The notes below the pieces were generated by a model. That model was given only the letters and a program-made list of their open reading frames with translations. It had not been told where the DNA came from and searched no databases. Positions 46,201-57,325 of a stretch of 64,000 bases of DNA are shown here, one piece after another. Position numbers and translations under genes: made by a program. This DNA comes from Nepenthes gracilis (lineage: Eukaryota > Streptophyta > Magnoliopsida > Caryophyllales > Nepenthaceae), in the NCBI GenBank assembly GCA_033239525.1, contig BSYO01000014.1:18212021-18276020 (forward strand), read 5' to 3'. Within the stretch, counting starts at the first letter, position 1. Every line of letters begins with the position of its first letter.

Positions 46201-46494
46201 GTAAGTTGTATATAAATATATGATAACTTTGTTTTTAGTCGACGATCGTGGTGTACTACTTCTACAAAATTATATACGATTGATTTAGTTGGCATCTTTT
46301 CTTATTACAAAACTGTCATTACATTGTTGTTGGATGGATGTTAGAGTCACTGATGATATGACAACATATTTAGATCATGTGTATGTTAAGAAAATTATAA
46401 TCAAATAATTGCAGAAAAGATTCACGTCCATTTATGATATTAATGAATACGATTTGAATAAAGTTAATGACGGGTTAAGATGTGGTTCGTCACA
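43279..46494 (+). repeat. 3' LTR of RLG-2
   Basis: An uninterrupted 3216-base copy starting TGAAAGGACTC and ending TTCGTCACA, collinear with the split 5' LTR. Its empty sites (TATAATTCA-TACAAGAG near 43660 and the AGGCCTGAACGG region near 44130) confirm that RLC and LTR-A are insertions. It lacks about 620 bases found in the 5' copy. Degenerate units of about 180 bases lie between 43980 and 45250. Confidence 0.85.
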
Positions 46495-47679
46495 GATGGC
46501 ATATTTAGGTGTCCAACTAATTGTTTCATTTACTCAGCGGATGGCCTATGTAATGATTTTAGGACTGACAAATATTAACTATCGATTATAAATTTAATCA
46601 TTAAACATTAACAATCTCTAATTAATCAAACGATAATAACATATATAATAACAATTAAACTAATTAGTTTCTTACAGGCCTAACTACTCAAATCATGACT
46701 AATTAATTTTTTTAAGAAAACACTGATAACTAGCATTATGGTTCTAAATGTGTGACTTGTTCTTTAGATATTGTATAGAGTTAAGCCCTCTAATTCAACT
46801 CTCTCATTCCCTTAATTACTCAAATATTCTAGTTTTTTATGAACTAATATGAATTGAGTATCGAAAAATATTTCAGAGAGGGAGTCCTAATTTATTAAAA
46901 GTTCTTATTTTTAGTTATGATAGGTATGATTCAAATTGAATAATTTAAAAGACAAATTCAAATTTTTAAAATTAAATTCAGACTCTAGGTATATATTATT
47001 CGTACAATCTATCGAAAATGAGAAAAGCAACTTATTCCTACTTAATTAAGTTTACACCCACAAAGATCCATGAATATAAGAGTGCTTGGATTGTTCAGCC
47101 AATTGCCAAAGGATATCGCCTCTCACGGTGTTTTTCTTGAAGAAGGCAATCAAGGAAGCACTCACTGACTAGTCGCACCAAGCATTAAAGCCATGACTGC
47201 TCAACTTTAAGTTATGTTGAGGATGGTGAAATTCCTCTAGAATTGAGTTTAGGACCAACCCTGCCGGGTTAAGGTCTTTCACCTATAAGTTCTGTCGTCA
47301 AAGAATAGGCCAAAAGATAAGAAAATTTTCTTTAAAGAGAGCCACTCTCAACCAAAGTTGTTTATGGCCCCCAAGGTATAACATTGATTCTTTTTCTCCA
47401 AATTCGACGGTTGTCTCAACTTTGAGGGTAGGGAGGAAAGCCCAAAGCAATAGAACCCCAGTATATTTGGGATTTTGACCACCATTCCCACCAAGAGAAA
47501 AGCATCATATAATAGCACCTTTCAAATCCTTCCGATTTAGTAAATGTTACGCATATCTAATAATCATTTAGGGTAGACGACTTACCTAAATGCCAAGAAG
47601 ATCACTTCCACAATTGAGGTGGAGAAACATATTTAAAAAGGAAAATAGCATATCTTTCAAAAAAGCTTGTTAGCTAGAT
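46495..47679. other. Spacer right of RLG-2
   Basis: The sequence begins with GATGG, the right target copy of RLG-2, and continues as AT-rich DNA. I recognise no gene, RNA or transposon domain. The stretch 47070-47520 is less AT-rich and may belong to a decayed Tat element whose gag follows, but I cannot show this. Confidence 0.4.
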
Positions 47680-48420
47680 GACCCAACTTGGTCAATATCC
47701 ATTTACCTCTAAGATAAAGAAGCATACACTCCCTTATAACTTTTAAATGCTAATAGTGGAGCCGTATGACAAAAGTACTAATCTAATGGGTCACTTAGAC
47801 CACTTTTGTGTCTTGCTTGGCTTCTAGAATTTGAAAAATATAGTACTGTATCTTATTAAGTAAGCTTCTAATAAGAGCTTAGAGCATGTTTTAGCCCTAT
47901 TTAATGTTAAGGCTAAAGATATTTTGAACTTCACCAATGTTGTAATGCTAAATACCTACATGGTGACCGGTTAACAAAATAATTTTTTCAAGTCACTGAT
48001 TTAGAAAGATCCAAAGACATTATTGAAGGTAAAAGATATAACCAGAGCCTACATAGTGGCAAAGGAAACAAGCAAAGTTAAAAGGTTAGAGTGTCCAAAC
48101 TATGAGCAACATCCAAGGTGCAAACCAAGGGTGGTAAGAGGAAAAAAAGCAACAACTAACCCGTTCTAAACTATTATAAGTAATAGAGAATTAAGTCAAC
48201 CACTTTCACAAAAGTTTAAGCCACTATGTCTTACACCATTTACTGGCATTCGAAATAATATTCTAATACAGATTCAAAATAAGAAATTTTTAAAGCGATC
48301 TAAATTGAATAAGAACCCGAAGGATGAGACTAGTTAAATATTGCCTTTACTATCTAACTCGAGGGTATAGTACCAAAGATTGTCAAATATTAAGGAATAT
48401 TTTTAATTCAATTGTACAAA
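47680..48420 (+). pseudogene. Decayed Tat-type gag
   Basis: The translation reads KKHTLPYNF-stop-MLIVEPYDKSTNLMGHLDHF (about 47725-47815), matching the Tat gag box LP.KFKMP.LE.YDGTKDPLDHLE. It later reads DPKTLLKVKDITRAYIVAK (48010-48065), matching EP.TM.E...A..YI.AEE. A final segment, about 48205-48330, matches YTPL...R..ILMEI...L..P.K. The middle of gag is missing. This is not joined to the Tat element starting at 49233 and is probably an independent relic. Confidence 0.6.
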
Positions 48421-49119
48421 ATTTTTTAAACTAGTAAGTTAGAATGTAAATTTATTTTTATACTAGTTAAATTAATATGTTGAGTTTAAGATATATGATG
48501 CTCCACTTGTTATATTTTTTTCATTTAAATTAATACTGCATAACTTTTTTAATTTATATAAAATATTAGATGAAAATGTAAATATTGTCAAGAAATTCAA
48601 ATGCTAATAATAGAACAATATTTTTTAGCTTTTACATTGATTAATATAACTACACTTCCTAACGTGTAAAATACATTTTTTATTTATTTAATAACATACC
48701 CATACGACAAAATATTAAAAAACAAATAAAATTGAATTTAAAATTTAGTCAAACTTTTATTATTCATAAAAATATTGTTTTAAATTTTGGATATATTTAT
48801 GATTTTAACTTTGGAAAATACTATCTCCATCATTTTAAAAATTTAAAATATCATTACATAATTAGAATTTAATAAACTCTGAAATATTTACTCTACATCC
48901 AGTGAATTATTCTAGAAATATTTTTGCATTTTTTTTTTGTAAAATTTTAGTTTAAAATTACTTATATTTGAATAAAAATATATTAATTTCAAAAAATAAA
49001 TATTTTTAAAATTTTCTATTTTTCTTAGAAAACTTAAGAAAAGTCTATCTGTTTTATATTACCGAACAATACCTTAATATTCAAAAATTAAAAAAATTTG
49101 ATAAAAATAAAAATAAAAA

Positions 49120-49124
<5 letters not shown>

Positions 49125-49148
<24 letters not shown>
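49125..49148 (+). repeat. (AAT)n microsatellite
   Basis: Eight AAT-type units in the AT-rich spacer before the Tat element, preceded by AAATAAAT variation. Confidence 0.85.
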
Positions 49149-49150
<2 letters not shown>

Positions 49151-49200
49151 TTTCACATATTTATATAAAATAACATTATTATATAAAAATATATTTTTCA

Positions 49201-49204
<4 letters not shown>

Positions 49205-49232
<28 letters not shown>
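49205..49232 (+). repeat. (AT)n microsatellite
   Basis: About 14 AT units, directly adjacent to the inferred start of the Tat LTR. Confidence 0.9.
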
Positions 49233-49237
<5 letters not shown>

Positions 49238-50221
49238 GTCCAATCGCGACACAGACTGATCCAATAGTTAGCTCACTTATCCGTGAAGCCTAATGCGAAG
49301 TAATGTCCAAGAGACCGCCTAGCCGACCCATCTGCTGTGTGTAGGCTCAAGGGAAACAATGGGCTAAGACTAGCAGGTAGCCTTTGCATCTCAACCAATC
49401 ATGGCCCAAGTCAACCCTTTTACCCAGTAGCAACAGTTTGGCAGCATAGAAAACACTGGCACGTCAGCCACCAGCCAATGGTGGTCGTAATCAACCCTGA
49501 ATAGCCACCTTGTTCACCTTCCCGCAGTACTTCCAACCAATCTAAGGTGGAACATCCTGATCAATATTAGCCACGACCTACAACGGTCATATCACCATCA
49601 CAAGGTGATAATTGACACGGTGGCCACGACCATCATCGGGATAAGCGGGTGAATCCTGACCAGACATCTGTCACAAGCCTTGGCGTCAAAGCCTTCTCCA
49701 CAAAACATTACAAATATCCTTCGCCTTCAAAGAAAAATGGTGGAATCCCCTCTTAATCAACCCCGAACGAGATACAAGAGTTGAGAAAGAATCAAACTCT
49801 CTTTCCCTAACACAACTCTTTCTCTTCTTTTCTAAGACACCTCTCGTTGAGCACATTATAGAGAGCCATTCACTGAGTGCAATGCTTTAGAGCCTTGCTC
49901 TCTGAACATTTCAAAGTCACTCCCCATCGAGCACACACAGGAGTTCAATGAAGCCCAATCCTCTTACATCTCCCGCATACATGTATCTTTGTATTCTCTT
50001 ACATCCTCTCATATTTCTATTTCATTGGAAAGATTTCTGATTTAAATATCGGATAATCAATCAAATAGTAAGTCCTACCAATCATTTGACCTCTTGTTCG
50101 TTATTTGTGGTGTGAAGGATCTAGAATAACAAAGATGAAGACTAGATTAGTTCTAATTTGACCTACAGTGAAAAATCGAATGACTCCCTAATCTATACAA
50201 CGATTTAGATATTGGCATGCA
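49233..50221 (+). repeat. 5' LTR of the Tat element
   Basis: About 989 bases from TGATGGGTCC to GGCATGCA, set by the primer site on the right. The left edge is inferred from the TG next to an (AT)n tract and has no duplication to confirm it, because the 3' LTR is absent. Confidence 0.6.
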
Positions 50222-50224
50222 TAA

Positions 50225-50240
50225 TTGGCACCGTCTATAG
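50225..50240 (+). other. Primer binding region of the Tat element
   Basis: TTGGCACCGTCTATAG matches the conserved Tat/Ogre-type sequence TTGGCGCCGTCTGTGG with three mismatches. It lies four bases after the LTR end. Confidence 0.75.
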
Positions 50241-50288
50241 AAACAGTATAAAAATCTTACCACCAGTCATTACACTACAAAAGCAAAC

Positions 50289-50700
50289 ATGGTTATTACC
50301 ATGGCGCAAACAAGTGTGTTGGTCAAGGACACTGACACTCAAGACGACAACCCCTCCACGAGTAGCCATGTGGGTGAGCATCTTGAGCCGGACGTCCGCA
50401 TGCTGACTACCTAGATGGGAAACATGTTCAAGATGCTCCAGAAGATTAACAACCGTTTGGACGAGTAATAGTTGGGGCTCCTGCCCTCATCGCACAAGCA
50501 TCGACTTTAAAGCAAAAAAGCCGAGAGCCGAAGCAATTGTTTGGGAAAACTTCATGACCCAACAATTTTGGGGCCCATGAGGCCTCGCGCAATAGGGCCT
50601 AGACGTGACCGAAGGGCCATCCTAACCACAGGACATGGGAGGAAAGCCCTAAGGAACGGAACCCTTTCTACTCCCAAAGTGGCTAGAGGCGATTACGTAC
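50289..50700 (+). pseudogene. Tat gag N-terminus
   Basis: The frame starts MVITMAQTSVLVKDTD at 50289 and runs to a stop near 50409, then MGNMFKMLQKINNRLDE and two stops. A basic stretch (RPRAIGPRRDRRAI) follows at 50580-50625. The conserved gag core, protease and RT palm that should come next are absent. By 50705 the frame is already in RT C-terminal sequence, indicating an internal deletion. Confidence 0.65.
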
Positions 50701-51620
50701 GAAAAGTTCTTAGGCTTCATTGTCTCGTAACAAGGGATCAAAGCAAACCCCAAGAAGATAAAAGTTATTCTCGACATGTGTTTGCCCCGAATAGTCAATG
50801 AGGACTAGAAACCCACTGGAAGGATCGCGGCCCGCTCCCAGTTGCTAGCAAAGTCCGCAGAAAAGTATTTGTCGTTTTTCAAAACTTTGAGAAGAACCAA
50901 GTCAATCGGCTTCCAATGGACAGCCGAGTGCGTGGCAGCTTTTCGAGAGCTCAAGGAGTACCTCTCCCATACTCTTTTCTTAACTTCGCCTCAAGAAGGA
51001 GAAGAGTTGATTTATATCAGGCAGTTTTTGGCAAGGTGCTAAGCTCGGTCCTAATACGACAGCAATCCAATGGGCAACGACCGGTGTATTACGTCGGCAA
51101 GGTCCTGACCGATGCTGAGAGCTGCTACTCGCATGCTGAAAGGATCGCACTAGCCCTCGTGTACTCCACTAGAAAGATGTGCCGGTACTTCCAGGCACAT
51201 AAGATTATCATCCTGGCCGACTAGCCTCTAAAGAGAATCTTGCAAAAGCCGAACACCTCCGGGTAACTCGTTAAATTGGTTATTGAGTTGGGGAGTTTGA
51301 CTTGGAGTACCGACCTCGGCCAGCACTGAAGGGTCAGGCCTTTACAGACTTCATCGTCAAGACGGTGACACCAATTCTAAAGGACCCAGACCTTGCAAAA
51401 GGTGCCGACCAGCCAAGGATTCCGTCATGGATCATGCATGTCAATGGGTCGTCAACACAGGTAGGCAGCAGGGTAGGCCTGGTTCTGTGAACCCCGGATG
51501 GGTCAGATATTAAGTACTCGATTACCCTCGATTTTTAGCCACCAATAATGTTACCGAGTATGTGGCACTTCTTATCGGGCTCTGGCTCGCAAATGAGTAC
51601 TTAGCTAGGTTGCTGATCAT
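50700..51620 (+). pseudogene. Tat RT C-terminus and RNase H
   Basis: FLGFIVSQQGIKANPKKIK (about 50708-50765) is the RT thumb, followed by SQLLAKSAEKYLSFFKTLRR and FQWTAECVAAFRELKEYL (50835-50965). Then in another frame come RQQSNGQRPVYYVGKVLTD, AESCYSHAERIALALVYSTR and KMCRYFQAHKIIILAD (51057-51224). The second, Tat-type RNase H begins PSWIMHVNGSSTQVGSRVGL (51421-51480), with the catalytic Asp of HVDG changed to Asn. At least three frameshifts are present. Confidence 0.8.
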
Positions 51621-51779
51621 CTACATCTATTCTAAATTAGTTGTCAATCAGGTCTAAGGAAACTTCAAAGTATCAAACCCATAACTTACGAAGTACCTTG
51701 TTAGAGCAAAGGGACTAACCTAGATGTTTGACAAAGCTGAAGTAGTCCACATCCCTAGAGGAGAAGGCTAACTAGCTGG

Positions 51780-53190
51780 TAAGGGTAGTGATATCCGGCA
51801 ACCTATACTAGTACTCCAGAGACATGCGGGATGTCCTAGCCAACCTAAGCATCGACAGCCCTGAATGCGAGGTGCTGCAAGTAGTTGATAGCAAAAACTA
51901 GATGACCTCATACCAGAGGTACCTGACTGACGTCACCCTACCAGAGAACCCCGATGAGGCCAAGTGTGTGAGGAAGACAGTAGGTTGGTATACCCTTGTG
52001 GACAAAAGACTGTACTGTTGGGGGTACTCGATCCCCTACTTGAGGTACCTCATGTCAAAAGAGACTGATTACGTGCTAGGTGAGGTACATTTCGGCATCT
52101 GCAGCTCGCATATAAGGGCAAGAATCTTGCCTTCAAAGTTATGAGATAAGTTTTCTTTTGGCCCACAATGAAGTACTACACTATGGAGTTCGTGAAAAAA
52201 TGCAAAAAATTACTAGATCCATGGGAAAATACTTCACCAACCACATACGGAACTGTGAACCCTCAAGTCACCTTGACCATTCGCACAATGGGGGCTCAAC
52301 ATACTCGAAACTCTACCCATAACATTCAGACAAAGAAAGTTTGTCATAATGAGTATTAACTACTTCACTAAGTATGCGGAAGCATCCTCGTTGGCATGGA
52401 TAACCGAATAGAAAGCGATGGTATTCGTTCGCTAGAGTATCGTTTGTTAATTCAGGGTTCCCGAGGTAATAGTGATCGACAACGAAACTCAATTCACCAG
52501 TAAACGATTCGTTAAGTATTGCGCGAGCCTGTGGCTAAGATTGGTTTACACTTTCGTTGCCTACCCACAAGCCAACGGACAGGTGAAATTACAAACCAAA
52601 TGCTGTTACACGGGATAAAGATAAAGTTGGGGGATGCGAGGGGCTCTTGGGTTGATGAGTTGCCATCATTCTTGTGGTCATATAGGACCACCCTGAGGGT
52701 GCCGACCCATGAAATTCTTTCAGTCTATGCTACGACACTTAGGTGATCATCCTAGTCAAAGACGGACTGACTAACCTTCGAGTCAAATGTTTTCACCCAA
52801 TCAACAATTTTCAGAGGCTCAGAGAACACCTCGAACTGCTAGAAGAGGCCTGAGATGCAACACGCCTCTGAATGGCAACATATGAGTGATGAGTCACGCG
52901 ATATTTTAATAAGAGTGTAAGAGCCTGTCAATTTGAGGTGAGGACCTCGTCCTACGGAGTGTAGAGACAATTGGCAAAACTGCCAATAGGAACAAATTCT
53001 CTCCAAATTGGGAGGGATAGTTTCTTGTCTAGGCAATCCTCCAAAACGGTGTATAGAAACTACAAACCCAAGATAGCAAGCTGGTCCCAAAGATATGAAA
53101 TGCTGCCCATCTCAGGAGGTATTACCAATGGGCTCCGGCCGAGCCCAGATAATGTCAACATGCATCATCCTAAATACTTGCAAATGTAAC
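51780..53190 (+). pseudogene. Tat integrase and C-terminal domain
   Basis: Readable boxes are PYLRYLMSKETDYVLGEVHF (integrase zinc region, about 52035-52095), PFAQWGLNILETLP near 52277-52320, then MSINYFTKYAEASSLAWITE. VPEVIVIDNETQFTSKRFVK lies near 52460-52515 and YPQANGQVKLQTK near 52562. GSWVDELPSFLWSYRTTLRV follows. The first catalytic Asp (usually WG-x-D) is Asn and the catalytic Glu after GQ-V is Lys; the middle Asp remains. The tail NWEG-like segment, NMHHPKYLQM, ends at 53189. Confidence 0.8.
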
Positions 53191-53981
53191 ACGTTTTGAT
53201 TAATGAAATTATTATTTGTTCATGCGTACTTGTTCATCTGAATGCGTACCTATTTGTCATCTCATAAAATCAAGTAACCTAGATTGCCCCTAAGTCAAGC
53301 ATGATTTATCCTTTCTTGCTTCACGACCCACTAGCGGTCGAAAAACCTCAGCTCCGAGGCAACCAACCCACTCGAGTTCAAATTTGAACCTCAGTTCTAG
53401 TAACCGAGCAGCCTATGTGAAGTCGAAAACCCAAGCCTAAGGCTTTTGGAGTTCCCAATCAAACGGCCTCCAAACCTCAAGGGGATTCTATAGTAGGAGT
53501 AGTGCCTTCAGTCAGCGACGGACAGTGGACTAGTACCATACGTGCATGAGTTATGACGTCCTTGGACAAGACCGAGTGTCAATACAACAATGTATGGGAG
53601 ACGGCCTATGACTCTGCCATGACCCGATTGCTATAGCCATGAAACACAACTAGCCCTGGTGAGGCTCACCTTCAAATGTGCGAAGACATCTTACTTACAA
53701 GATAGAGCACCCTATAGAATTAAAGTACCGCGACATTCCACCAAGTGAGTGAGCACCATTGGGCCAAATGCGCCTAAGGCAAGCCCGGCGACGATAGCGA
53801 TAATACTTAGCCAACCAAACAAAGGAAAGAATTTCTGCACAGAAATGCAAGCAAACAGTCGCAAAGGTCACCACAATCTAATTGATTTCATTACAAGGAT
53901 TCCAAATGTACAAGGTGGGCTAGTCGCCTAAACAAACAATAAAAAAATTACAATAATAAAAAAAAGGGAGAAAAGAGGTGC
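53191..53981. other. Tat post-pol non-coding stretch
   Basis: About 0.8 kb between integrase and the antisense frame. I see no protein domain. Tat elements commonly have a long spacer here. Confidence 0.5.
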
Positions 53982-55575
53982 CTAGTGATCCGGAGAAGAG
54001 TGGCTTGGCGGCTGAAGGCTACTCGGTTGGGAGGACGGAGGCCCGACTTTCCCTTTGATAGGGGCCAGCAAATCCGACTTTTGGCTGACACTAGTGTTCA
54101 TTGGATGAAGAAGAGAGATAGGAAAGTCCAGGGCAGCCAACTGCACCACTCGGTGGTAGAGATGTATGCCATCCAAGTACTTGTCTTCCAGCACCTTGCT
54201 GAGCCTCTCCGTTGGAATGAAAGTCCTCAACTGCAGCTCAAGCCTGGAGGCAATGTCCTCAAAGAAGAAAGTAATGCTCCTACAACTTGCAAAGCGACTT
54301 CTCAAGGGAAGTGATCTTCATCCCAAACTTGCATAGCTCACGTTTGAGGACTTCAATCCCCTCCTCACCCAGCCTCACTAGCTCGGCCACGGCTTTGTGC
54401 TCTCCGACGCTGACATGTGTCTGGACAAGATTGCCAATGGCCACTGAGAGTTGGAAATCTTTCTCCTAGACCAACTGGCAATAAGCACGTTAGACAGATC
54501 GAGACGAAAGCGGGGAAAATGCATAAAGATGCTAAAAGAGTACCTCAACAAAAGAAAGTTCCTTTAAGGGCACATAGCTTGGGGCAGCCTCAGATGACCC
54601 CGTGTCCCCCTCGGCTCCAGCAGTCCTGCTTCCTTCAGACCCTCAGAATTCGGGGGATGGTGGCACAGTTTCCTCCACGGCATCACCCAATAGCCGTCGC
54701 CTCTTGGACTCCATGTTTTGAAAGTTCAAAGGGAGGCACCTCAATGATCTACACTGCCACAAAGGGAGGCGCATCAACGGTAGTGATCACCTCGAAAGGG
54801 GGCTCCTCGGCGACCTCAGTGCCTTTAGTGGCCCCCTCAACTCCATTAGCTTCATCAACTGAGCTGATGACCACCGCCAAAGGGATATCATCGGATGCCT
54901 CCGCCATATGGGAGGGTGTTACATTTTCACCCACTACGGCCTCATTCGCTGGCTCGGTTGGAGCGTCCACCATCCAATCGCTGCAGAAGGTCCCCTTGGC
55001 AGCACCAACAAAAATGCCAAAAGCTGTCTCCTTGTGCAAAGATTCTGCATCGGCCGAATGGAAGGCTCTCGAATGACCAACACCACTGGTTTCCTCAGAC
55101 CAACACTTGTCTCCTATAGGGCATGCCCCTAAGCTATAGCAACAAAGGCCTCTACGATCAGCCAATGTCCCCCTCCTAAAAAATGATGGCGTTAGCCAGG
55201 ATGAGGTCCGTCGGAGTCTACTCCTAAGTCTTCTCACTCTTGTCCAAAGACCTGGTGAGACCGGGTCACTTTCTCCCCGAAAACTGCCGAGGTAGAAGGA
55301 ACCGCCAAGTAAAAACAACAGTCTTTCTAGTGCTTGATCGAGTCATGATTCACCCATTTGAAGTTAAAATTGGGGTGAGGAGATAGCGAGATCCAATCCA
55401 CTTTCTAGGAAAAGGTGAAAATTGCCCTCACCGACATGATAGTGAACTTGCAGCCATGATGGCGAGAAAAGACGCAAAAAGACATCAGGTACCGGATGGC
55501 GTTGGGCATAAGCCTCACCACCAGCACCCCAGAACCATAAGAATTGCGTACAACTCCGTGGTACCAGCGTCATAT
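53982..55575 (-). pseudogene. Antisense reading frame of the Tat element (putative gypsy-type transposon domain)
   Basis: On the minus strand, an upstream part near 55400-55240 reads FKWVNHDSIKHWKDCCFYLA and VPSTSAVFGEKV, resembling the W-K.RFFFV segment of the family annotated as putative gypsy-type transposon (PF04195). This is followed by long open stretches at 55318-54749 (189 codons, acidic, A/V/E-rich) and 54305-53982 (107 codons). Between them a segment reads AVAELVRLGEEGIEVLKREL, with helical, coiled-coil-like spacing. Stops and frame changes break it. Tat-lineage elements are known to carry extra antisense ORFs between pol and the 3' LTR; the domain match here is by eye. Plus-strand open frames over the same DNA are treated as shadows. 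Confidence 0.6.
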
Positions 55576-57313
55576 CTCCGGATACAATATCGGCTTATAA
55601 GAGATGCCACTAGGTACCTAAAAATCAAATCATAATAACCTGCGAAAATATATACAATCATAAATATAACAAATTTATATCCATTAAAATATACAAAAGT
55701 TTTCCATATATAGGCACAAAACCACAAAATCTAAGTCTACAAAATAATCTTTCAAGTCTACCACTTAGCCAACTGAATCTCTACTCCACCTCATCGAGTA
55801 TAAGCTTGTACTCATCTAAAAGTAAGAAAACAGTAAAGAGTGAGCCGAATACTTAGTAAGGTACAACATAATTAAAGACAATAGGTAATATATTCAAAAT
55901 AAATCAAGAGAATGGGATAGGAGTATAATACAGATGCATAAATATGAAACATGATTCAATATATTTTCTGAAACACATTTAGTTTTTACATTTTACCGAT
56001 TCTTTTAGATTCTAAACATACATAAATTTATTCAATATTTAGGAATCGGAGCTAGTGGGCCTTACCAGCTAACGGAGTAGCCAAATAAGGAAAGGAATAT
56101 ATATGCATCTACACATTCTAAAGCGCTACCCACGAACGTCAACTTTAATGACCAATGGCGGAAGGTATATCTTTCACCCAATATATGAGGCAAGAAAACA
56201 TATACCACCATAGCATCTCCCATGGTCCAGGAGTATTTCTCGATCTACCACTACAATATCTGAAGGCATGGTAGGGAATACTAACCTCTGAAATATAAAT
56301 CCTCGATCTAATTTCATAATTACTTATTCTTAAAGGAATGTCCACCATATTCTTACATAAAGTTCTCACTCACTGGAGAACGAATCATCAAATATAACAA
56401 ATTGTTGAGGTTTTTTCATATACTTTACATAGTTTTTATATTTCTTGGATACAGATACATATTGTCATTTTCTTGTAAGCTTAAATCTTCACATGACTTC
56501 AAATTTATACACAAATTAACATGAAGCTTGGAAAAAAAAATGAAATCCTTACCACGTTAAGCCAAATAAAATGTTATAGCTTCCGAACAATAAATCTCTT
56601 CACAAAAGGCATCTAAAATAATTTTCAAACATACAAAATAACACATACAAAATACATACGAGTAAATACTAAATAATCACGTTCATAAGTTAGAGTTCCA
56701 ATTTTTTAAATTCAAATCAAACTAAAATTCCAAAATAAACGTGCAAAAATGACGAGGTGTGGGGTTAGGGTTTCCATGTAACATAATACTACATAAACTA
56801 CCAAATTAGATACCAAATCGATAAATAAGCATACTCAAGACATGAATTTTACAAAATATAAGATTAGACGAGAATAGAACAAAAAGTGCAACAAAGGGAA
56901 GAAAAGTATATGGGTGCACTTACCTAACTCTATTTACAATTTCTTCAACTAGCTGTAAGTTGAAATGGACTCAATGTCTCGATCTCCTCCTTCTCTCTGT
57001 TTTTCTCCACACACTCTCTCTCCTCTCTCTTTGGTCTGGCGTAAAGTGACGAAAAAAGAAACCCACACGCGATTAAATAAGAGGATTGGTGCTCGAGCGC
57101 CAATCCAGCGTGCTTTGAGCGCACATAGCTTGGAAACGGCGCCTCTTGTTGGTGCTCAAGTGGCCGACAGGTGCCAACCCGCTGGTTTTGGTGCCCAGCG
57201 GGCATCCTCCACCAACCCCTATTCTACTTTTGAAACTTAAATTTTTGCTTACATTAAGCCTAATTTTAATTATATTAACTTAATTATGATATTTTAAAAA
57301 TTGGAACCTCACA
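55540..57313 (-). repeat. 3' LTR of RLG-4, truncated
   Basis: On the element strand it starts TGTGAGGTTCC at 57313, right after a purine tract (57315-57325, GTGAGGGAGAG on the minus strand). It runs to about 55540, where it changes abruptly to Tat antisense-frame sequence. Comparison with 62985-63200 and with LTR-B shows that roughly the last 200-270 bases are missing. Confidence 0.75.
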
Positions 57314-57314
57314 A

Positions 57315-57325
57315 CTCTCCCTCAC
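57315..57325 (-). other. Polypurine tract of RLG-4
   Basis: On the minus strand GTGAGGGAGAG, immediately before the 3' LTR and after a FKDKIF-like pol end. It is the clearest purine tract in the window. Confidence 0.65.

Larger units (their letters stand above)
16381..46494 (+). mobile_element. RLG-2: large Tekay-like Ty3/gypsy element hosting four other insertions
   Basis: The LTRs are 16381-29137 (interrupted twice) and 43279-46494. The internal region has a primer site at 29140, gag from 29164, protease, RT and RNase H to about 32035, then RLG-3, then integrase at 42475-43265. Flanks AATGG (16376-16380) and GATGG (46495-46499) are a target duplication with one mismatch. Both LTRs end CGTCACA; the 5' LTR starts TGTAAGGGCC and the 3' LTR TGAAAGGACT. 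Removing RLC, LTR-A and RLG-3 leaves roughly 10.7 kb, normal for this group. The frames are full of stops. Confidence 0.85.
48421..49232. other. AT-rich spacer with microsatellites
   Basis: Strongly AT-rich DNA with no coding signal. It contains an (AAT)n tract at 49125-49148 and an (AT)n tract at 49205-49232 that ends exactly where the Tat LTR begins. Confidence 0.7.
49233..55540 (+). mobile_element. Tat-type Ty3/gypsy element, 3' LTR lost
   Basis: The 5' LTR (49233-50221) is followed by TTGGCACCGTCTATAG, the hallmark Tat primer region (usually TTGGCGCCGTCTGTGG). Then come a gag start, a deleted middle, RT C-terminus plus RNase H, integrase, a non-coding stretch and an antisense reading frame (53982-55575). 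No second LTR copy is found. At about 55540 the sequence changes to a truncated RLG-4 LTR, so one deletion seems to have removed both ends. Its GC content is clearly higher than the flanks. Confidence 0.8.

Noticed and set aside
54417..55076. Plus-strand open stretch of 219 codons
   Set aside because: It overlaps the antisense Tat reading frame, where the minus strand carries the family-like segments. The plus frame is a shadow in GC-rich DNA.
49233..55540. Endogenous plant pararetrovirus (caulimovirid)
   Set aside because: It has an integrase, an LTR and a Tat-type primer region, and no movement or coat protein motifs. It fits a Tat retrotransposon.
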